Source: JACVRW01 sp963813495 (GTDB lineage Bacteria; Actinomycetota; Thermoleophilia; Solirubrobacterales; Thermoleophilaceae). From it: a stretch of 64,000 bases of DNA. Shown one piece after another: positions 31,983 to 40,381 of the stretch; the stretch's first letter is position 1, and the number at the start of each line of letters is the position of its first letter. Location of the stretch: contig CAWEZC010000003.1 in NCBI GenBank assembly GCA_963813495.1, positions 124,001 to 188,000 on the forward strand. The letters run 5' to 3'. The notes beneath the pieces are model-generated. The model was not told the DNA's origin and ran no database searches. It worked only from the letters and a program-made list of their open reading frames with translations. Position numbers and translations under genes: made by a program.

Positions 31983-32996
31983 TCAGCCGCTCGCCTTGCT
32001 GATGGCGTCTTCGAGTTCCTGAGCGCTGAACGCCCCCTCCAGCCGGGCCGCGATCTTGCCGTTCGCGTCCACCGTGAACAGCCAGGGCTCGGTCTGCAGG
32101 TTGAAGGCCGCCAGCTGAGGCCGGAGGCCGCGGTCGATCCGGTTGTCCCGGAAGACCTCCTGGTGGATGAACTCCACGTCCCGGCCGCCGCCCCCGGCCT
32201 TGGTCTCCTCCGCGATGTCCACCACCGGTCCGCAGACGCGGCTCTGACACAGCGCCGGCGTCGCGAACAGCAGCACGACCGGCTTTTTGCCCACCACGTC
32301 GGCGAAGTCGGCAGAGTGCATCGACGACGGCGGGATGCGGGTGTCGATAGAGGCGATGTCGCCGCCCACATCGGCCTCCGTGGGCGTGTGGATGCGGGGC
32401 GCCGCATCACCCCTGTCGGGAATCGCGTCCTTGGACGCGTCGATCACCGGGACCTGGGGCACCGCGGAGGTCGCCGCCACGAGGCGGCCACCGACTCGCG
32501 CGATCCCGAGCAGCTCGTAGTCACCCGGCTTGGCGAAGGGGATGTCGGCAACGTAGACCGATTGCGCGGCATTGGGGTCCGTGGCCGTCTGGCGGCTCTG
32601 GAACTGGGGCCTGACCGCGAGCGACTCGAAGCGGGCCGGGTAGGGGCCGCTCGCCTCGCCTCCACCCGCCGGTGCGACGTAGACCGCCACGGTCGCGTCG
32701 GCGATCTGCGCGCGCGAGCGGCTGAAGAGCCCGAAGCCGAAACGGTTCTCGCCGGTGGTCAGCTGGGACACCGAGGGAGCGAGAACCGGGCCGCCCTGGC
32801 CCAGCCCCTGGCTCAGCTCAGCGAGAGTCTTGCCCGCGGCCTTCGGGAAATCCTCCGTCTTGGCCACGGCTGGAGGCGAGCTGCCGGAGTCTCCGTCGTC
32901 GCCTCCCCCGCAGCCGGCGAGGAGCGCGCACGTGAGGACGGCGGCGGCGATCAGGGTGCGTGGGCTGCTCACGGGGCAGCGAAGGGTAGACAGCAT
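31983..32996 (-). CDS. Lipoprotein with thioredoxin-like domain
   Basis: 337 aa with a lipoprotein signal (A-A-V-L-T-C-A-L-L-A-G-C) followed by a Gly/Asp/Ser-rich linker. The N-terminal half is a beta-rich domain. The C-terminal half looks thioredoxin-like: K-K-P-V-V-L-L-F-A-T-P-A-L-C, then Q-S-R-V-C-G-P-V, giving C-x4-C in place of C-x2-C, and later W-L-F-T-V-D-A-N-G-K-I. It would sit on the outer face of the membrane. A redox or copper-handling role is possible but unproven. Confidence 0.78.
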   Translation of the reverse strand: MLSTLRCPVSSPRTLIAAAVLTCALLAGCGGGDDGDSGSSPPAVAKTEDFPKAAGKTLAELSQGLGQGGPVLAPSVSQLTTGENRFGFGLFSRSRAQIADATVAVYVAPAGGGEASGPYPARFESLAVRPQFQSRQTATDPNAAQSVYVADIPFAKPGDYELLGIARVGGRLVAATSAVPQVPVIDASKDAIPDRGDAAPRIHTPTEADVGGDIASIDTRIPPSSMHSADFADVVGKKPVVLLFATPALCQSRVCGPVVDIAEETKAGGGGRDVEFIHQEVFRDNRIDRGLRPQLAAFNLQTEPWLFTVDANGKIAARLEGAFSAQELEDAISKASG

Positions 32997-33048
32997 TCAA
33001 ATAGGGTTGCCCGCCCCCAGCTCAGGCGACTCGCCTAGGAGGAGCAAC

Positions 33049-33771
33049 GTGGAGCGCGCAGCACTGATCACCGGAGGGTCCAGCGGCATCGGCCTGGCCA
33101 TCGCCCGAGCTCTCGGAGAGGACGGCTACGGCGTGACCATCTCCGCCCGGCGTCCCGACAAGCTGCGGGCGGCTGCCGACGGGCTGCGAGCCGACGGCAT
33201 CGAGGCACATGAGGCGGCCGCGAACATGGCCGACGAAGAGGAGATCCAGCGCGTGGTGGCAGTACACCGCGAGCGCTTTGGCCGCCTCGACGTGCTCGTC
33301 AACAACGCCGGCATCGGCATCGGCGCCCCGGTGGCGGAGACCGAGACCAAGAAGCTCGACCTCCAGCTCGACATCAACCTGCGCGCCGTCTATCTCGTCG
33401 CGCGCGAGGCGATACCGATGCTCAAGGAGGCGGGCGCCGAGCACGGCAAGGCACTGATTGTGAACACCGCCTCGATAGCGGGCAAGCACGGCCAGGGCTG
33501 GCTGTCGGCCTACTCGGCCACCAAGTTCGGTGTGGTCGGCCTCAGCCAGGGAATGCACAAGGAGCTGGCCGACGAGGGCATCCAGGTGACCGCCCTGTGC
33601 CCCGGCTTCGTGGCCACGGCGATGACCGACTGGATCGAGGGCCAGGTGCCGAAGGAGGAGATGATCCAGCCCGAGGACATCGCGGAGTCGGTGCGCTTCC
33701 TCCTGCGCACATCGCCGCACTGCGTGGTGCCCGAGATCCAGTTCCTGCGGCGCGCCGACCGCGACCTCTAG
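33049..33771 (+). CDS. Short-chain dehydrogenase/reductase (SDR)
   Basis: 240 aa from the GTG at 33049, with AGGAGG shortly upstream. Classical SDR motifs are all present: I-T-G-G-S-S-G-I-G at the N-terminus (NAD(P) binding), N-N-A-G-I-G-I-G, the serine in V-N-T-A-S-I-A-G, and the catalytic Y-S-A-T-K. The R residues after the first glycine motif favour NADPH. The substrate is unknown. The stop overlaps the stop of the convergent gene in the sequence CTAG. Confidence 0.9.
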   Translation: MERAALITGGSSGIGLAIARALGEDGYGVTISARRPDKLRAAADGLRADGIEAHEAAANMADEEEIQRVVAVHRERFGRLDVLVNNAGIGIGAPVAETETKKLDLQLDINLRAVYLVAREAIPMLKEAGAEHGKALIVNTASIAGKHGQGWLSAYSATKFGVVGLSQGMHKELADEGIQVTALCPGFVATAMTDWIEGQVPKEEMIQPEDIAESVRFLLRTSPHCVVPEIQFLRRADRDL

Positions 33772-34277
33772 ACGGGAAGTTCCTCGGCTCGCGCGGCGGC
33801 CTCGACCTGATCGAGCTCGGCCACGGCACGCTCGTACTCGTCGAGTCGCCGGAAGGGCCGCAGCCAGGCCCAGCCCGGCTGGTGGCGAAGCTCGCAGGCG
33901 CGGTGGCGCTCGCCGGTCGGGCGCGCAAGGCTTCGCGGGCGGCGGAGCTCGGGTCTCGCCGCAGGCAGCCCGGGCGTCTCCTCCATCAGGACGCTCGCGC
34001 GCAGCATCGCCGTGAGGGTGTTGAGCTCGCGCGGCGTGGCCGGGCGCGACTTGCCGCGCACTCCCGTGTAGCGATCCCAGGCCCGCGCGAAACTGGCCAG
34101 GCTCGTGCGCCCGCCGTTTCGGTGCGCGGCCAGCATCGGGCAGATCCCGCCCTGCCGGTCGGTGTAGGCCCCGACGATTATGCGGTTGGCCTCCACCCCG
34201 TCGAGCATGGCCCGGCGCGTCGCCAGCGGCAGGCAGTCGATCGCCGTGCGCAGGTCGCGCGCGGGACGGCGTCTCAT
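33768..34277 (-). CDS. Conserved actinobacterial protein of unknown function
   Basis: 169 aa from the ATG at 34277. The central block (A-I-D-C-L-P-L-A-T-R-R-A-M-L-D-G-V, then I-I-V-G-A-Y-T-D-R, G-G-I-C-P-M-L-A-A-H-R and F-A-R-A-W-D-R-Y-T-G-V) is familiar from uncharacterised proteins of related genomes. It has two cysteines and no signal or membrane segment. The C-terminus is rich in Arg and Glu. It may be a regulator or a structural protein, but no function can be assigned. Its stop overlaps that of the SDR gene. Confidence 0.72.
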   Translation of the reverse strand: MRRRPARDLRTAIDCLPLATRRAMLDGVEANRIIVGAYTDRQGGICPMLAAHRNGGRTSLASFARAWDRYTGVRGKSRPATPRELNTLTAMLRASVLMEETPGLPAARPELRRPRSLARPTGERHRACELRHQPGWAWLRPFRRLDEYERAVAELDQVEAAARAEELPV

Positions 34278-34355
34278 CTCTGCGAGATCTCCATCAGCGG
34301 CTGACGTAGGATGCGCCTCCCCGGCTCGGCTCGCAAGCGGCGAAAGGAGACGTGC

Positions 34356-35390
34356 ATGAGGCTCGGGTTGAACGTCGGCTATTGGGGCCTCGGGATCACC
34401 TCCGAGCAGCAGCTGGAGCTGGTCCAGGCGGCCGAGGCCGAGGGCTTCGACTCGGTGTGGGCGGCCGAGGCCTACGGCTCGGACGCCGCCACGGTGCTGG
34501 CCTGGCTGGCCGCGCAGACCTCGCGCATCAAGATCGGATCGGCCATCTTCCAGATGCCGGCCCGCTCGCCCGCGATGGTGGCCATGACCGCCGCGACGCT
34601 CGACCAGCTGTCGGGAGGGCGGATGATCATCGGGATCGGCTCGTCCGGCCCGCAGGTGGCCGAGGGCTGGCACGGGCAGCGCTTCGGCAAACAGCTTCAG
34701 CGCACCCGCGAATACGTGGAGATCGTGCGCAAGGCGCTCGATCGCGAGCGGCTCGTGTACGAGGGAGAGCAGTACACGCTCCCCCTGCCCGACGGGCCCG
34801 GCAAGGCACTCAAGCTGATGATCGGCCCGGTGCAGGAGCGGATCCCGATCTACGTGGCCGCCATCGGCCCGAAGAACATGCAGCTCACCGGGGAGATCGC
34901 CGACGGCTGGATACCGATCTTCTTCTCGCCCGAGCACGTGGACGAATCGCGCTCGCTCCTCGACGAGGGCGCGGGACGGGCGGGCCGCTCGCTCGACGGC
35001 TCGTTCGACATCGCCCCGACGGTCAACGTGAGCATCGATGACGACGTGGACCGCGCGCGTGACCAGATGCGCCCCTTCATCGCCCTCTACGTGGGCGGGA
35101 TGGGATCGCGCGATCGGAACTTCTACAACTCGCTCGTCCAGCGCTACGGCTTCGAGGATGCCGCCCGCGAGATCCAGGACCTGTACCTGGAGGGAAAGAA
35201 GGACGAGGCCGCGGCGGCGGTTCCGCCCGAGCTGATCGACACGATCACGCTCGTCGGCCCGCGCGAGAAGATCCGCGACCGCCTCGCCGTCTACCGCGAC
35301 GCCGGCGTGGGCACGCTGATCGTGACCCCAGTCTCCTTCGACACCGAGGTCCGCAAGCGCATGGTGCGCGAGCTGGCGGAGCTGACCTGA
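34356..35390 (+). CDS. LLM-class F420-dependent oxidoreductase
   Basis: 344 aa from the ATG at 34356 with AAGGAG seven bases upstream. Luciferase-like TIM-barrel features: M-R-L-G-L-N-V-G-Y-W-G, A-E-A-E-G-F-D-S-V-W-A-A-E, I-K-I-G-S-A-I-F-Q-M and G-R-M-I-I-G-I-G-S-S-G-P-Q. The V-A-A-I-G-P-K-N stretch near residue 170 is common in F420-using actinobacterial members. They transfer hydride between F420 and diverse small molecules; the substrate is unknown. The gene is coupled to the downstream glycosyltransferase by a 4-base overlap. Confidence 0.88.
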   Translation: MRLGLNVGYWGLGITSEQQLELVQAAEAEGFDSVWAAEAYGSDAATVLAWLAAQTSRIKIGSAIFQMPARSPAMVAMTAATLDQLSGGRMIIGIGSSGPQVAEGWHGQRFGKQLQRTREYVEIVRKALDRERLVYEGEQYTLPLPDGPGKALKLMIGPVQERIPIYVAAIGPKNMQLTGEIADGWIPIFFSPEHVDESRSLLDEGAGRAGRSLDGSFDIAPTVNVSIDDDVDRARDQMRPFIALYVGGMGSRDRNFYNSLVQRYGFEDAAREIQDLYLEGKKDEAAAAVPPELIDTITLVGPREKIRDRLAVYRDAGVGTLIVTPVSFDTEVRKRMVRELAELT

Positions 35391-36613
35391 GCGAGAGCCG
35401 GCGCTTTCTCCTCGCCGCCTTCGGCGATCCGGGACACGCCTTCCCCGCGATCGCACTCGGCGCCGAGCTGGCCCGGCGCGGGCACGAGGTCACGCTCGAG
35501 ACCTGGAGCCGCTGGCGCGGGCACGTGGAGCGCGAGGGGATGCGCTTCGCGGCGGCTCCCGAATACCAGGTCTTCCCCACCCGCGAGCGGCCACTCAAGC
35601 CCTACGAGGCCGCAGTCAAGGCGTCCGCGACGACCCGCGAGGTGATCCGGCGCGTCGAGCCCGAAGTGGTCGTGGCCGACATCCTCACGGTGGCCGCGGC
35701 GCTGGCGGCGCAACTCGAGGGGCGGCCCTGGGTCACGCTGGTGCCGCACGTGCTGCCCGCGGGCGAGGCCGGCTTCCCGGTCTACGCGGTGGGAGCGGTC
35801 TATCCGCGCACCCGGGTGGGCCGGCGGCTGTGGGAGCTCACCCGGCCGCTGCTCATGCGTGGCGAGGAACAGGGGCGCATGGAGCTCAACGGAGCCCGAG
35901 AGCGGGTCGGCCTCCCGCCGCTCGCCCACGTGCAGGGCGGAATCTCGCGCGAGCTCGCGCTGGTGGCCACCTTCCCCCAGCTCGAATACCCGCGCGCGTC
36001 GCCCACGCCGGAGGTAAAGATCACCGGCCCGCTGCTGTGGGAACAGCCCTACGGCGAAGTCGAGCTTCCCCGGGGCGACGATCCGCTGGTGCTGGTGGCG
36101 CCGAGCACCTCGCAGGATCCCGAGGGGCAGCTTCTGCGTGCGGCGCTCGAGGGTCTCGCCTCGGAGCCCGTGCGGGTGCTGGCCACCACCAACAGGAGAG
36201 CTCCGGAGCGTCCTTTTCCCGAGCCGGCGAACGCGCGCGTAGTCGACTGGGTCTCGTACGCCCGGACGATGCCCGGCTGCCACGCGGTGGTCTGCCACGC
36301 CGGCCACGGCACGCTGGCCCGAGCGCTCAGCTGCGGCGTTCCCGTGGTGGCCTGCCCCCACGCCGGCGACATGGCCGAGACCGCTGCGCGCATTCGCTGG
36401 GCCGGTCTGGGCGTCTCGCTGCCGCGGCGGTTCCACACCCCCCGGGGGGTCCGCCTGGCGGTGCGCAGGCTGCTGGCCGATCCGGGCTACGCCGAGCGGG
36501 CACGCGAGCTGAGCCGCTGGGCGGACCGTCACGACGGGGCCCGCACCGCCGCCGCCGCCCTCGAGGAGTTCGCGACCGAGCGGAGAGCCGTATACCCCCA
36601 CGGGGTACACTGA
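35387..36613 (+). CDS. UGT/MGT-type glycosyltransferase
   Basis: About 408 aa if translation starts at the CTG at 35387, which overlaps the upstream stop as CTGA. The first in-frame GTG (35525) would remove the N-terminal F-L-L-A-A-F-G-D-P-G-H-A-F-P segment, the usual start of GT-B glycosyltransferases. The C-terminal donor-binding block is clear: V-V-C-H-A-G-H-G-T-L-A-R-A-L, then G-V-P-V-V-A-C-P-H-A-G-D-M. These enzymes move a sugar from a nucleotide sugar to a small acceptor. Pairing with the LLM oxidoreductase suggests tailoring of one metabolite. The last bases contain the CsoR-type operator. Confidence 0.85.
   Translation: MSESRRFLLAAFGDPGHAFPAIALGAELARRGHEVTLETWSRWRGHVEREGMRFAAAPEYQVFPTRERPLKPYEAAVKASATTREVIRRVEPEVVVADILTVAAALAAQLEGRPWVTLVPHVLPAGEAGFPVYAVGAVYPRTRVGRRLWELTRPLLMRGEEQGRMELNGARERVGLPPLAHVQGGISRELALVATFPQLEYPRASPTPEVKITGPLLWEQPYGEVELPRGDDPLVLVAPSTSQDPEGQLLRAALEGLASEPVRVLATTNRRAPERPFPEPANARVVDWVSYARTMPGCHAVVCHAGHGTLARALSCGVPVVACPHAGDMAETAARIRWAGLGVSLPRRFHTPRGVRLAVRRLLADPGYAERARELSRWADRHDGARTAAAALEEFATERRAVYPHGVH
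36593..36607. promoter_or_regulatory. Candidate CsoR operator
   Basis: TACCCC and GGGGTA form a perfect inverted repeat around CAC, within TATACCCCCACGGGGTACA. It resembles the GTATACCCC...GGGGTA sites bound by CsoR proteins. It lies 12 bases before the csoR ATG, inside the last codons of the glycosyltransferase gene. Copper-controlled autoregulation is the simple reading. Confidence 0.65.
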
Positions 36614-36618
36614 GCGTC

Positions 36619-36906
36619 ATGGCTACCCAGACCCGCGGCTACTCCGCCACCAAGGACGAGCTTCAAGGCCGACTGCGCCGGATCGAGGGCCAGGTCCGCG
36701 GCATCGAGAAGATGGTCGACGACGAGCGCTACTGCATCGACGTCCTGACCCAGATCGGAGCCGTGCAGGCCGCGCTCGACAAGGTGGCCCTCGGGCTGCT
36801 GGACGATCACGCTCGCCACTGCGTCGTCGGGGGCGCGGAAGCGGAGAAGGAAGAGATGACCACCGAGCTGATGGCGGCGGTGGGACGGCTCATGCGTCGC
36901 GGCTGA
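36619..36906 (+). CDS. csoR: Copper-sensing transcriptional repressor CsoR
   Basis: 95 aa, all-helical. The family core R-L-R-R-I-E-G-Q-V-R-G-I is followed by the copper ligands: Cys in R-Y-C-I-D-V-L, then His and Cys in D-H-A-R-H-C-V (H-x3-C), matching the C-H-C triad of CsoR rather than the extra N-terminal His of RcnR. Cu(I) binding releases it from DNA. No copper exporter or chaperone gene is adjacent, so its other targets must lie elsewhere. A matching palindrome precedes the gene. Confidence 0.9.
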   Translation: MATQTRGYSATKDELQGRLRRIEGQVRGIEKMVDDERYCIDVLTQIGAVQAALDKVALGLLDDHARHCVVGGAEAEKEEMTTELMAAVGRLMRRG

Positions 36907-36954
36907 CGGCGCGCGTTATGCAGCGGTGACGATCGCCCGCGTACCGTCGCCGAG

Positions 36955-38124
36955 GTGACGCGTCCCAACAGCCTCTGGGTCGACCGCCGGCGAGCCGCAG
37001 ACGAGGACGGTGGCCCCTTCTCCTCGGCGCGCTGGAACCGCCAGGCGCGCGAGGCGCGGCCCGCCCCGGGCGAGCCCGAGCCGCAGCCGCCGCCCGAGCC
37101 GCCGCGGCGACGCCGGGCGGCGCTCGTATCGCTGGTCGCGCTGGCCACCGCGCTCATCGCGCTGGCGCTGGGCGCCGTCGCGCTTCTCGACGACGACGAG
37201 GCCGGCGGCTCGCTGCCCGGCGCCGCCGACTCACGTCCCACGCCCGCCACGGCGGTCGGACGGGTCTACGAGTCGGCCGGCCCGGGCGTGGTCTCGGTAC
37301 AGGCAGGCCCGGCGTCGGGCACGGGCTTCGTGGTTCGCTCCGACGGGACGATCGTGACCAACGCTCACGTGGTGGGTGACGCCCAAACGGCCACGGTGCG
37401 CTTCAACGACAGCGGCCGGCTCGTGCAGGCCGAGGTGCTGGGCACCGATCCCTCCTCCGACCTGGCGGCCCTGCGCGTGGACTCCGGCAGCGTCGACAAC
37501 CTGCGCCCGCTGCCGCTGGCCAACTCGGAGCGGGTGCGGGTGGGCGACCAGGTGGTGGCCATCGGCCACCCGTTCGGCCTCGACCGCACCGCCACCGCCG
37601 GCATCATCTCCGGCGTGGGTCGCGAGATCCAGGCGCCTGACGGCTTCCAGATCGACGAGGCCATCCAGACCGACGCCCCGATCAACCCCGGCAACTCCGG
37701 TGGCCCGCTGCTCGATACGCGCGGCCGCGTGATCGGCGTGAACACCCAGATAGCCACCGCAGGAAACCAGGGCAACGTGGGCATCGGCTTCGCCGTCTCG
37801 GCCAACACGGTCCGCGACGTGATCCCGCGGCTCAGCCGGGGCGAGAAGATCGAACGGGCCTACCTCGGCGTGACCACCACCCCGCAGTCCCGGGGTGCGG
37901 GCGTGGTCGAGGCCGCCCCGGGCGGGCCCGCCGCCGGCGCGGGGGTGCAGGCCGGGGATGTGATCACGAGCATCGACGGCCGGCCGGTGAGCGAGCCGGA
38001 GGACGTGTCCGAGGTCATCTCCGGCAAGGCTCCCGGGGATGCGGTTCAGGTCGAGCTGCTGCGCGACGGGGAGCGCCGCACGATCACGGTCACGCTCGAG
38101 CCCCGTCCCCAGCGCAGGCCATGA
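36955..38124 (+). CDS. HtrA/DegP-like membrane-anchored serine protease with PDZ domain
   Basis: 389 aa from a GTG. The cytoplasmic N-terminus is Pro/Arg-rich, followed by one membrane helix (near residues 55-77). The trypsin-like domain has all three catalytic residues: T-N-A-H-V-V, S-S-D-L-A-A-L and N-P-G-N-S-G-G-P. The PDZ domain carries G-V-Q-A-G-D-V-I-T-S-I-D-G-R. Such proteases clear misfolded proteins or cut regulators outside the membrane. The stop overlaps the ATG of the VWA gene (ATGA). Confidence 0.92.
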   Translation: MTRPNSLWVDRRRAADEDGGPFSSARWNRQAREARPAPGEPEPQPPPEPPRRRRAALVSLVALATALIALALGAVALLDDDEAGGSLPGAADSRPTPATAVGRVYESAGPGVVSVQAGPASGTGFVVRSDGTIVTNAHVVGDAQTATVRFNDSGRLVQAEVLGTDPSSDLAALRVDSGSVDNLRPLPLANSERVRVGDQVVAIGHPFGLDRTATAGIISGVGREIQAPDGFQIDEAIQTDAPINPGNSGGPLLDTRGRVIGVNTQIATAGNQGNVGIGFAVSANTVRDVIPRLSRGEKIERAYLGVTTTPQSRGAGVVEAAPGGPAAGAGVQAGDVITSIDGRPVSEPEDVSEVISGKAPGDAVQVELLRDGERRTITVTLEPRPQRRP

Positions 38125-39119
38125 GCTTCCAGGCGCCGCTGTTCCTGCTCCTGCTGGCGGCCCTCCCCCTCTTGGCAGCGGGATATGTGCTCGCCGACCG
38201 CCGCCGCGGTCGCGCGGTGCAGCGCTTTGCCTCCGCGCCGCTGCTGCCCTCGGTGGCGCCCGTCCGGCCCGGCTTTCGCCGGCATCTCCCGCTGCTGGCC
38301 TACGCCCTCGCGCTGGCCATCGGCGCGATCGCCCTGGCCCGGCCCGAGGCCACCGTGGCCGTGGCCGAAGAGCGCGCGGCGGTGGTGCTCGTGACCGACA
38401 CCTCGGGCTCGATGCAGTCCACCGACGTGAGTCCCTCTCGGATGGCCGCCGTGCGCTCGGCCGCGCTCGACTTCCTCGATCGGGCGCCGAGCGAGCTGCG
38501 CGTGGGCGGCGTGACCTTCAACCACGCAGTGCAGGCGATCGAAGCACCCCGCGCCGAGCGCGAACGGGTGCGCGACCTGATCGAGGGGCTGCAGCCCAGC
38601 GGGGGAACGGCCACCGGCAGCGGGCTGGCGGCGGCGCTGGGGCTGCTCGAGCGCGAGCGCAACGCGGGGCAGGCGGGCGACCGGGCCCGGCGGGCCCGCC
38701 CAGAGCGCGACCGGCGTGAGCCTGCAGCCGTGATCCTGATCTCCGACGGGGCCTCGACCCACGGTCGCGACCCGCTGCCCGTGGCCCGGAAGGCTGCGCG
38801 GGCGCGCATACCGGTCTACACGGTGGCGCTCGGCACCGACGCCGGCACCATCGACGTCGAGCGCCCGGACGGCTCGAGCACGACCCGCCCCGTGCCGCCG
38901 GACCGCGACACGATGAAGCGCATCGCCGCGATCAGCGGCGGCCGCACCTTCGCCGCCAACGCGGGCGATGAGCTTGCCGCCGTCTACGAGCGGCTCGGCT
39001 CGCGTGTGGCCACCCGCGAGGAGCGCCGCCAGGTGACGTCCGCATTCGCGGGCGGGGCCGTGCTGCTGCTCATCGTCGGCGGAGCCCTCTCGCTGCGCTG
39101 GTTCGGCCGGCTGCCCTGA
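38121..39119 (+). CDS. VWA-domain membrane protein (BatA/BatB-like), first copy
   Basis: 332 aa. Two membrane helices at the N-terminus, a von Willebrand A domain with the MIDAS motif D-T-S-G-S-M near residue 94 and a later I-L-I-S-D-G, and one C-terminal helix. The insert between them is longer and Arg-rich (R-A-R-R-A-R-P-E-R-D-R-R). The termini and core match the VWA protein at 43077-44015, so the two are paralogues. Its coupling to the HtrA-like protease suggests that they act on the same envelope process. Confidence 0.88.
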   Translation: MSFQAPLFLLLLAALPLLAAGYVLADRRRGRAVQRFASAPLLPSVAPVRPGFRRHLPLLAYALALAIGAIALARPEATVAVAEERAAVVLVTDTSGSMQSTDVSPSRMAAVRSAALDFLDRAPSELRVGGVTFNHAVQAIEAPRAERERVRDLIEGLQPSGGTATGSGLAAALGLLERERNAGQAGDRARRARPERDRREPAAVILISDGASTHGRDPLPVARKAARARIPVYTVALGTDAGTIDVERPDGSSTTRPVPPDRDTMKRIAAISGGRTFAANAGDELAAVYERLGSRVATREERRQVTSAFAGGAVLLLIVGGALSLRWFGRLP

Positions 39120-39141
39120 GCCTTCCTCTAACTTTCTCCGC

Positions 39142-39333
39142 GTGCGTCGGACACGGGCCCTGATCGCAGTGGCTGTGCTGGTGGGCGCCGGCCTGCTCGG
39201 TACCTCCGTGCAGGGCCTCACTCAGCTCGACGCCCGGCTCGCTTCACAGGACCGGGCGCGCGACGCGGTCAAGCAGGAACGGCCCGTCGCGGACCGCCGT
39301 GACTGTCCGTGGCGCGACGATCGTCGCTCCTAG
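39142..39333 (+). CDS. Small single-pass membrane protein
   Basis: 63 aa from a GTG 22 bases after the VWA gene. One membrane helix (A-V-A-V-L-V-G-A-G-L-L-G-T), then a charged tail with D-A-R-L-A-S-Q-D-R-A-R-D and an end D-C-P-W-R-D-D-R-R. Its last 65 bases overlap the 3' end of the convergent histidine kinase gene. Small proteins with this layout and a D-C-P-W/F-R end occur in other actinobacteria, as far as I recall. Function unknown. Confidence 0.5.
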   Translation: MRRTRALIAVAVLVGAGLLGTSVQGLTQLDARLASQDRARDAVKQERPVADRRDCPWRDDRRS

Positions 39334-40381
39334 GCAGCCGCACCGACACGCTCAGCCCGCCCGACTCGCGCGGCTCGATGGCCACGCTGCCGCCGTGCGC
39401 CTCGCTCACGGCGCTCACGATCGACAGCCCGAGCCCGGCACCGCGCCCGTCGGCGCTGCGCTCGAGGCGCTCGAAGGGCTGGGACAGCCGCGCAGCCGAG
39501 TCGCGGGCCACTCGGGGACCGGAGTTCTCCACACGCAGCTCGGCCCGGCCGTCCCCACCCATGCCCGTGCGCACCGACACGAATCCGCCCGGGCGGTTGT
39601 AGCGCACGCCGTTCTCCACGAGGTTGGCCACCAGCCGTTCGAGCAGGGCGCGGTCCCCCGCCACGGGCGCGGGATCGAGAGCGAGCTCGATGCGCACGCT
39701 CTGGGCGGCCGCCTCGCGAGCGGCCAGGCGCGCCGAGGTGGCCGCGGCCTGAGCGAGGTCGAGCTCCTCTTCGCGCACGAGGTCGCGCTGGCTGCGGGCC
39801 AGGATCAGCAGGCTCGTGAGCAGCGCCTCGGTGCGGCGGCTCGCGGCCACCACCGACGCCGCCATCTCGCGCAGCTCGTCCACATCGGGCTCGGGGTTGG
39901 CCAGGGCCACCTCGGCCTCGGAACGGATCACGGTGAGCGGGCTGCGCAGCTCGTGGCTGGCGTTGGCCACGAAACGGCGCTGGGCTTCGAAGGAGTCCGC
40001 GAGCCGGTCGAGCATCTCGTTGAGGGTCTCGCTCAGTTCCCGCAGGTCATCGCGGGGGCCCTCGACCTCAATGCGCTCCCCCAGGTCCTCCTCGGACACG
40101 CGCCGGGCCGTGCCGGTGATACGCCGCACCGGAGCGAGCATCCGGCCCGCCACGGCCCAGCCCACGGCCGCGGAGAGCAACAGGATGCCGAGAAAGGCGA
40201 GCAAATACTGGAAACCGACCTCGCCGAGCGCGTCGGCGGCGAGGGCATCGGGGAGGGTGCGGTCGAACTGGCGTCCCAGCAGCCAGTAGCTCACCAGCAG
40301 GATCAGCCCCGTCGACAGGCCCACCAGCCCGGCGTAGAGCGCCGTGAGACGGGTCCGGACCGTGGTGCGTGGCGGCGTCAT
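39269..40381 (-). CDS. Sensor histidine kinase
   Basis: 370 aa from the ATG at 40381, which overlaps the response regulator stop (ATGA). Two membrane helices (about residues 12-32 and 58-80) flank a very short extracellular loop of roughly 20 residues. A HAMP domain follows, then the phospho-acceptor A-N-A-S-H-E-L-R-S-P-L-T-V, the N-box E-N-G-V-R-Y-N-R and the G-box G-R-G-A-G-L-G-L-S-I-V. With so little sensory domain outside, it probably senses membrane state. It pairs with the OmpR-type regulator. Confidence 0.93.
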   Translation of the reverse strand: MTPPRTTVRTRLTALYAGLVGLSTGLILLVSYWLLGRQFDRTLPDALAADALGEVGFQYLLAFLGILLLSAAVGWAVAGRMLAPVRRITGTARRVSEEDLGERIEVEGPRDDLRELSETLNEMLDRLADSFEAQRRFVANASHELRSPLTVIRSEAEVALANPEPDVDELREMAASVVAASRRTEALLTSLLILARSQRDLVREEELDLAQAAATSARLAAREAAAQSVRIELALDPAPVAGDRALLERLVANLVENGVRYNRPGGFVSVRTGMGGDGRAELRVENSGPRVARDSAARLSQPFERLERSADGRGAGLGLSIVSAVSEAHGGSVAIEPRESGGLSVSVRLPRSDDRRATDSHGGPRRAVPA

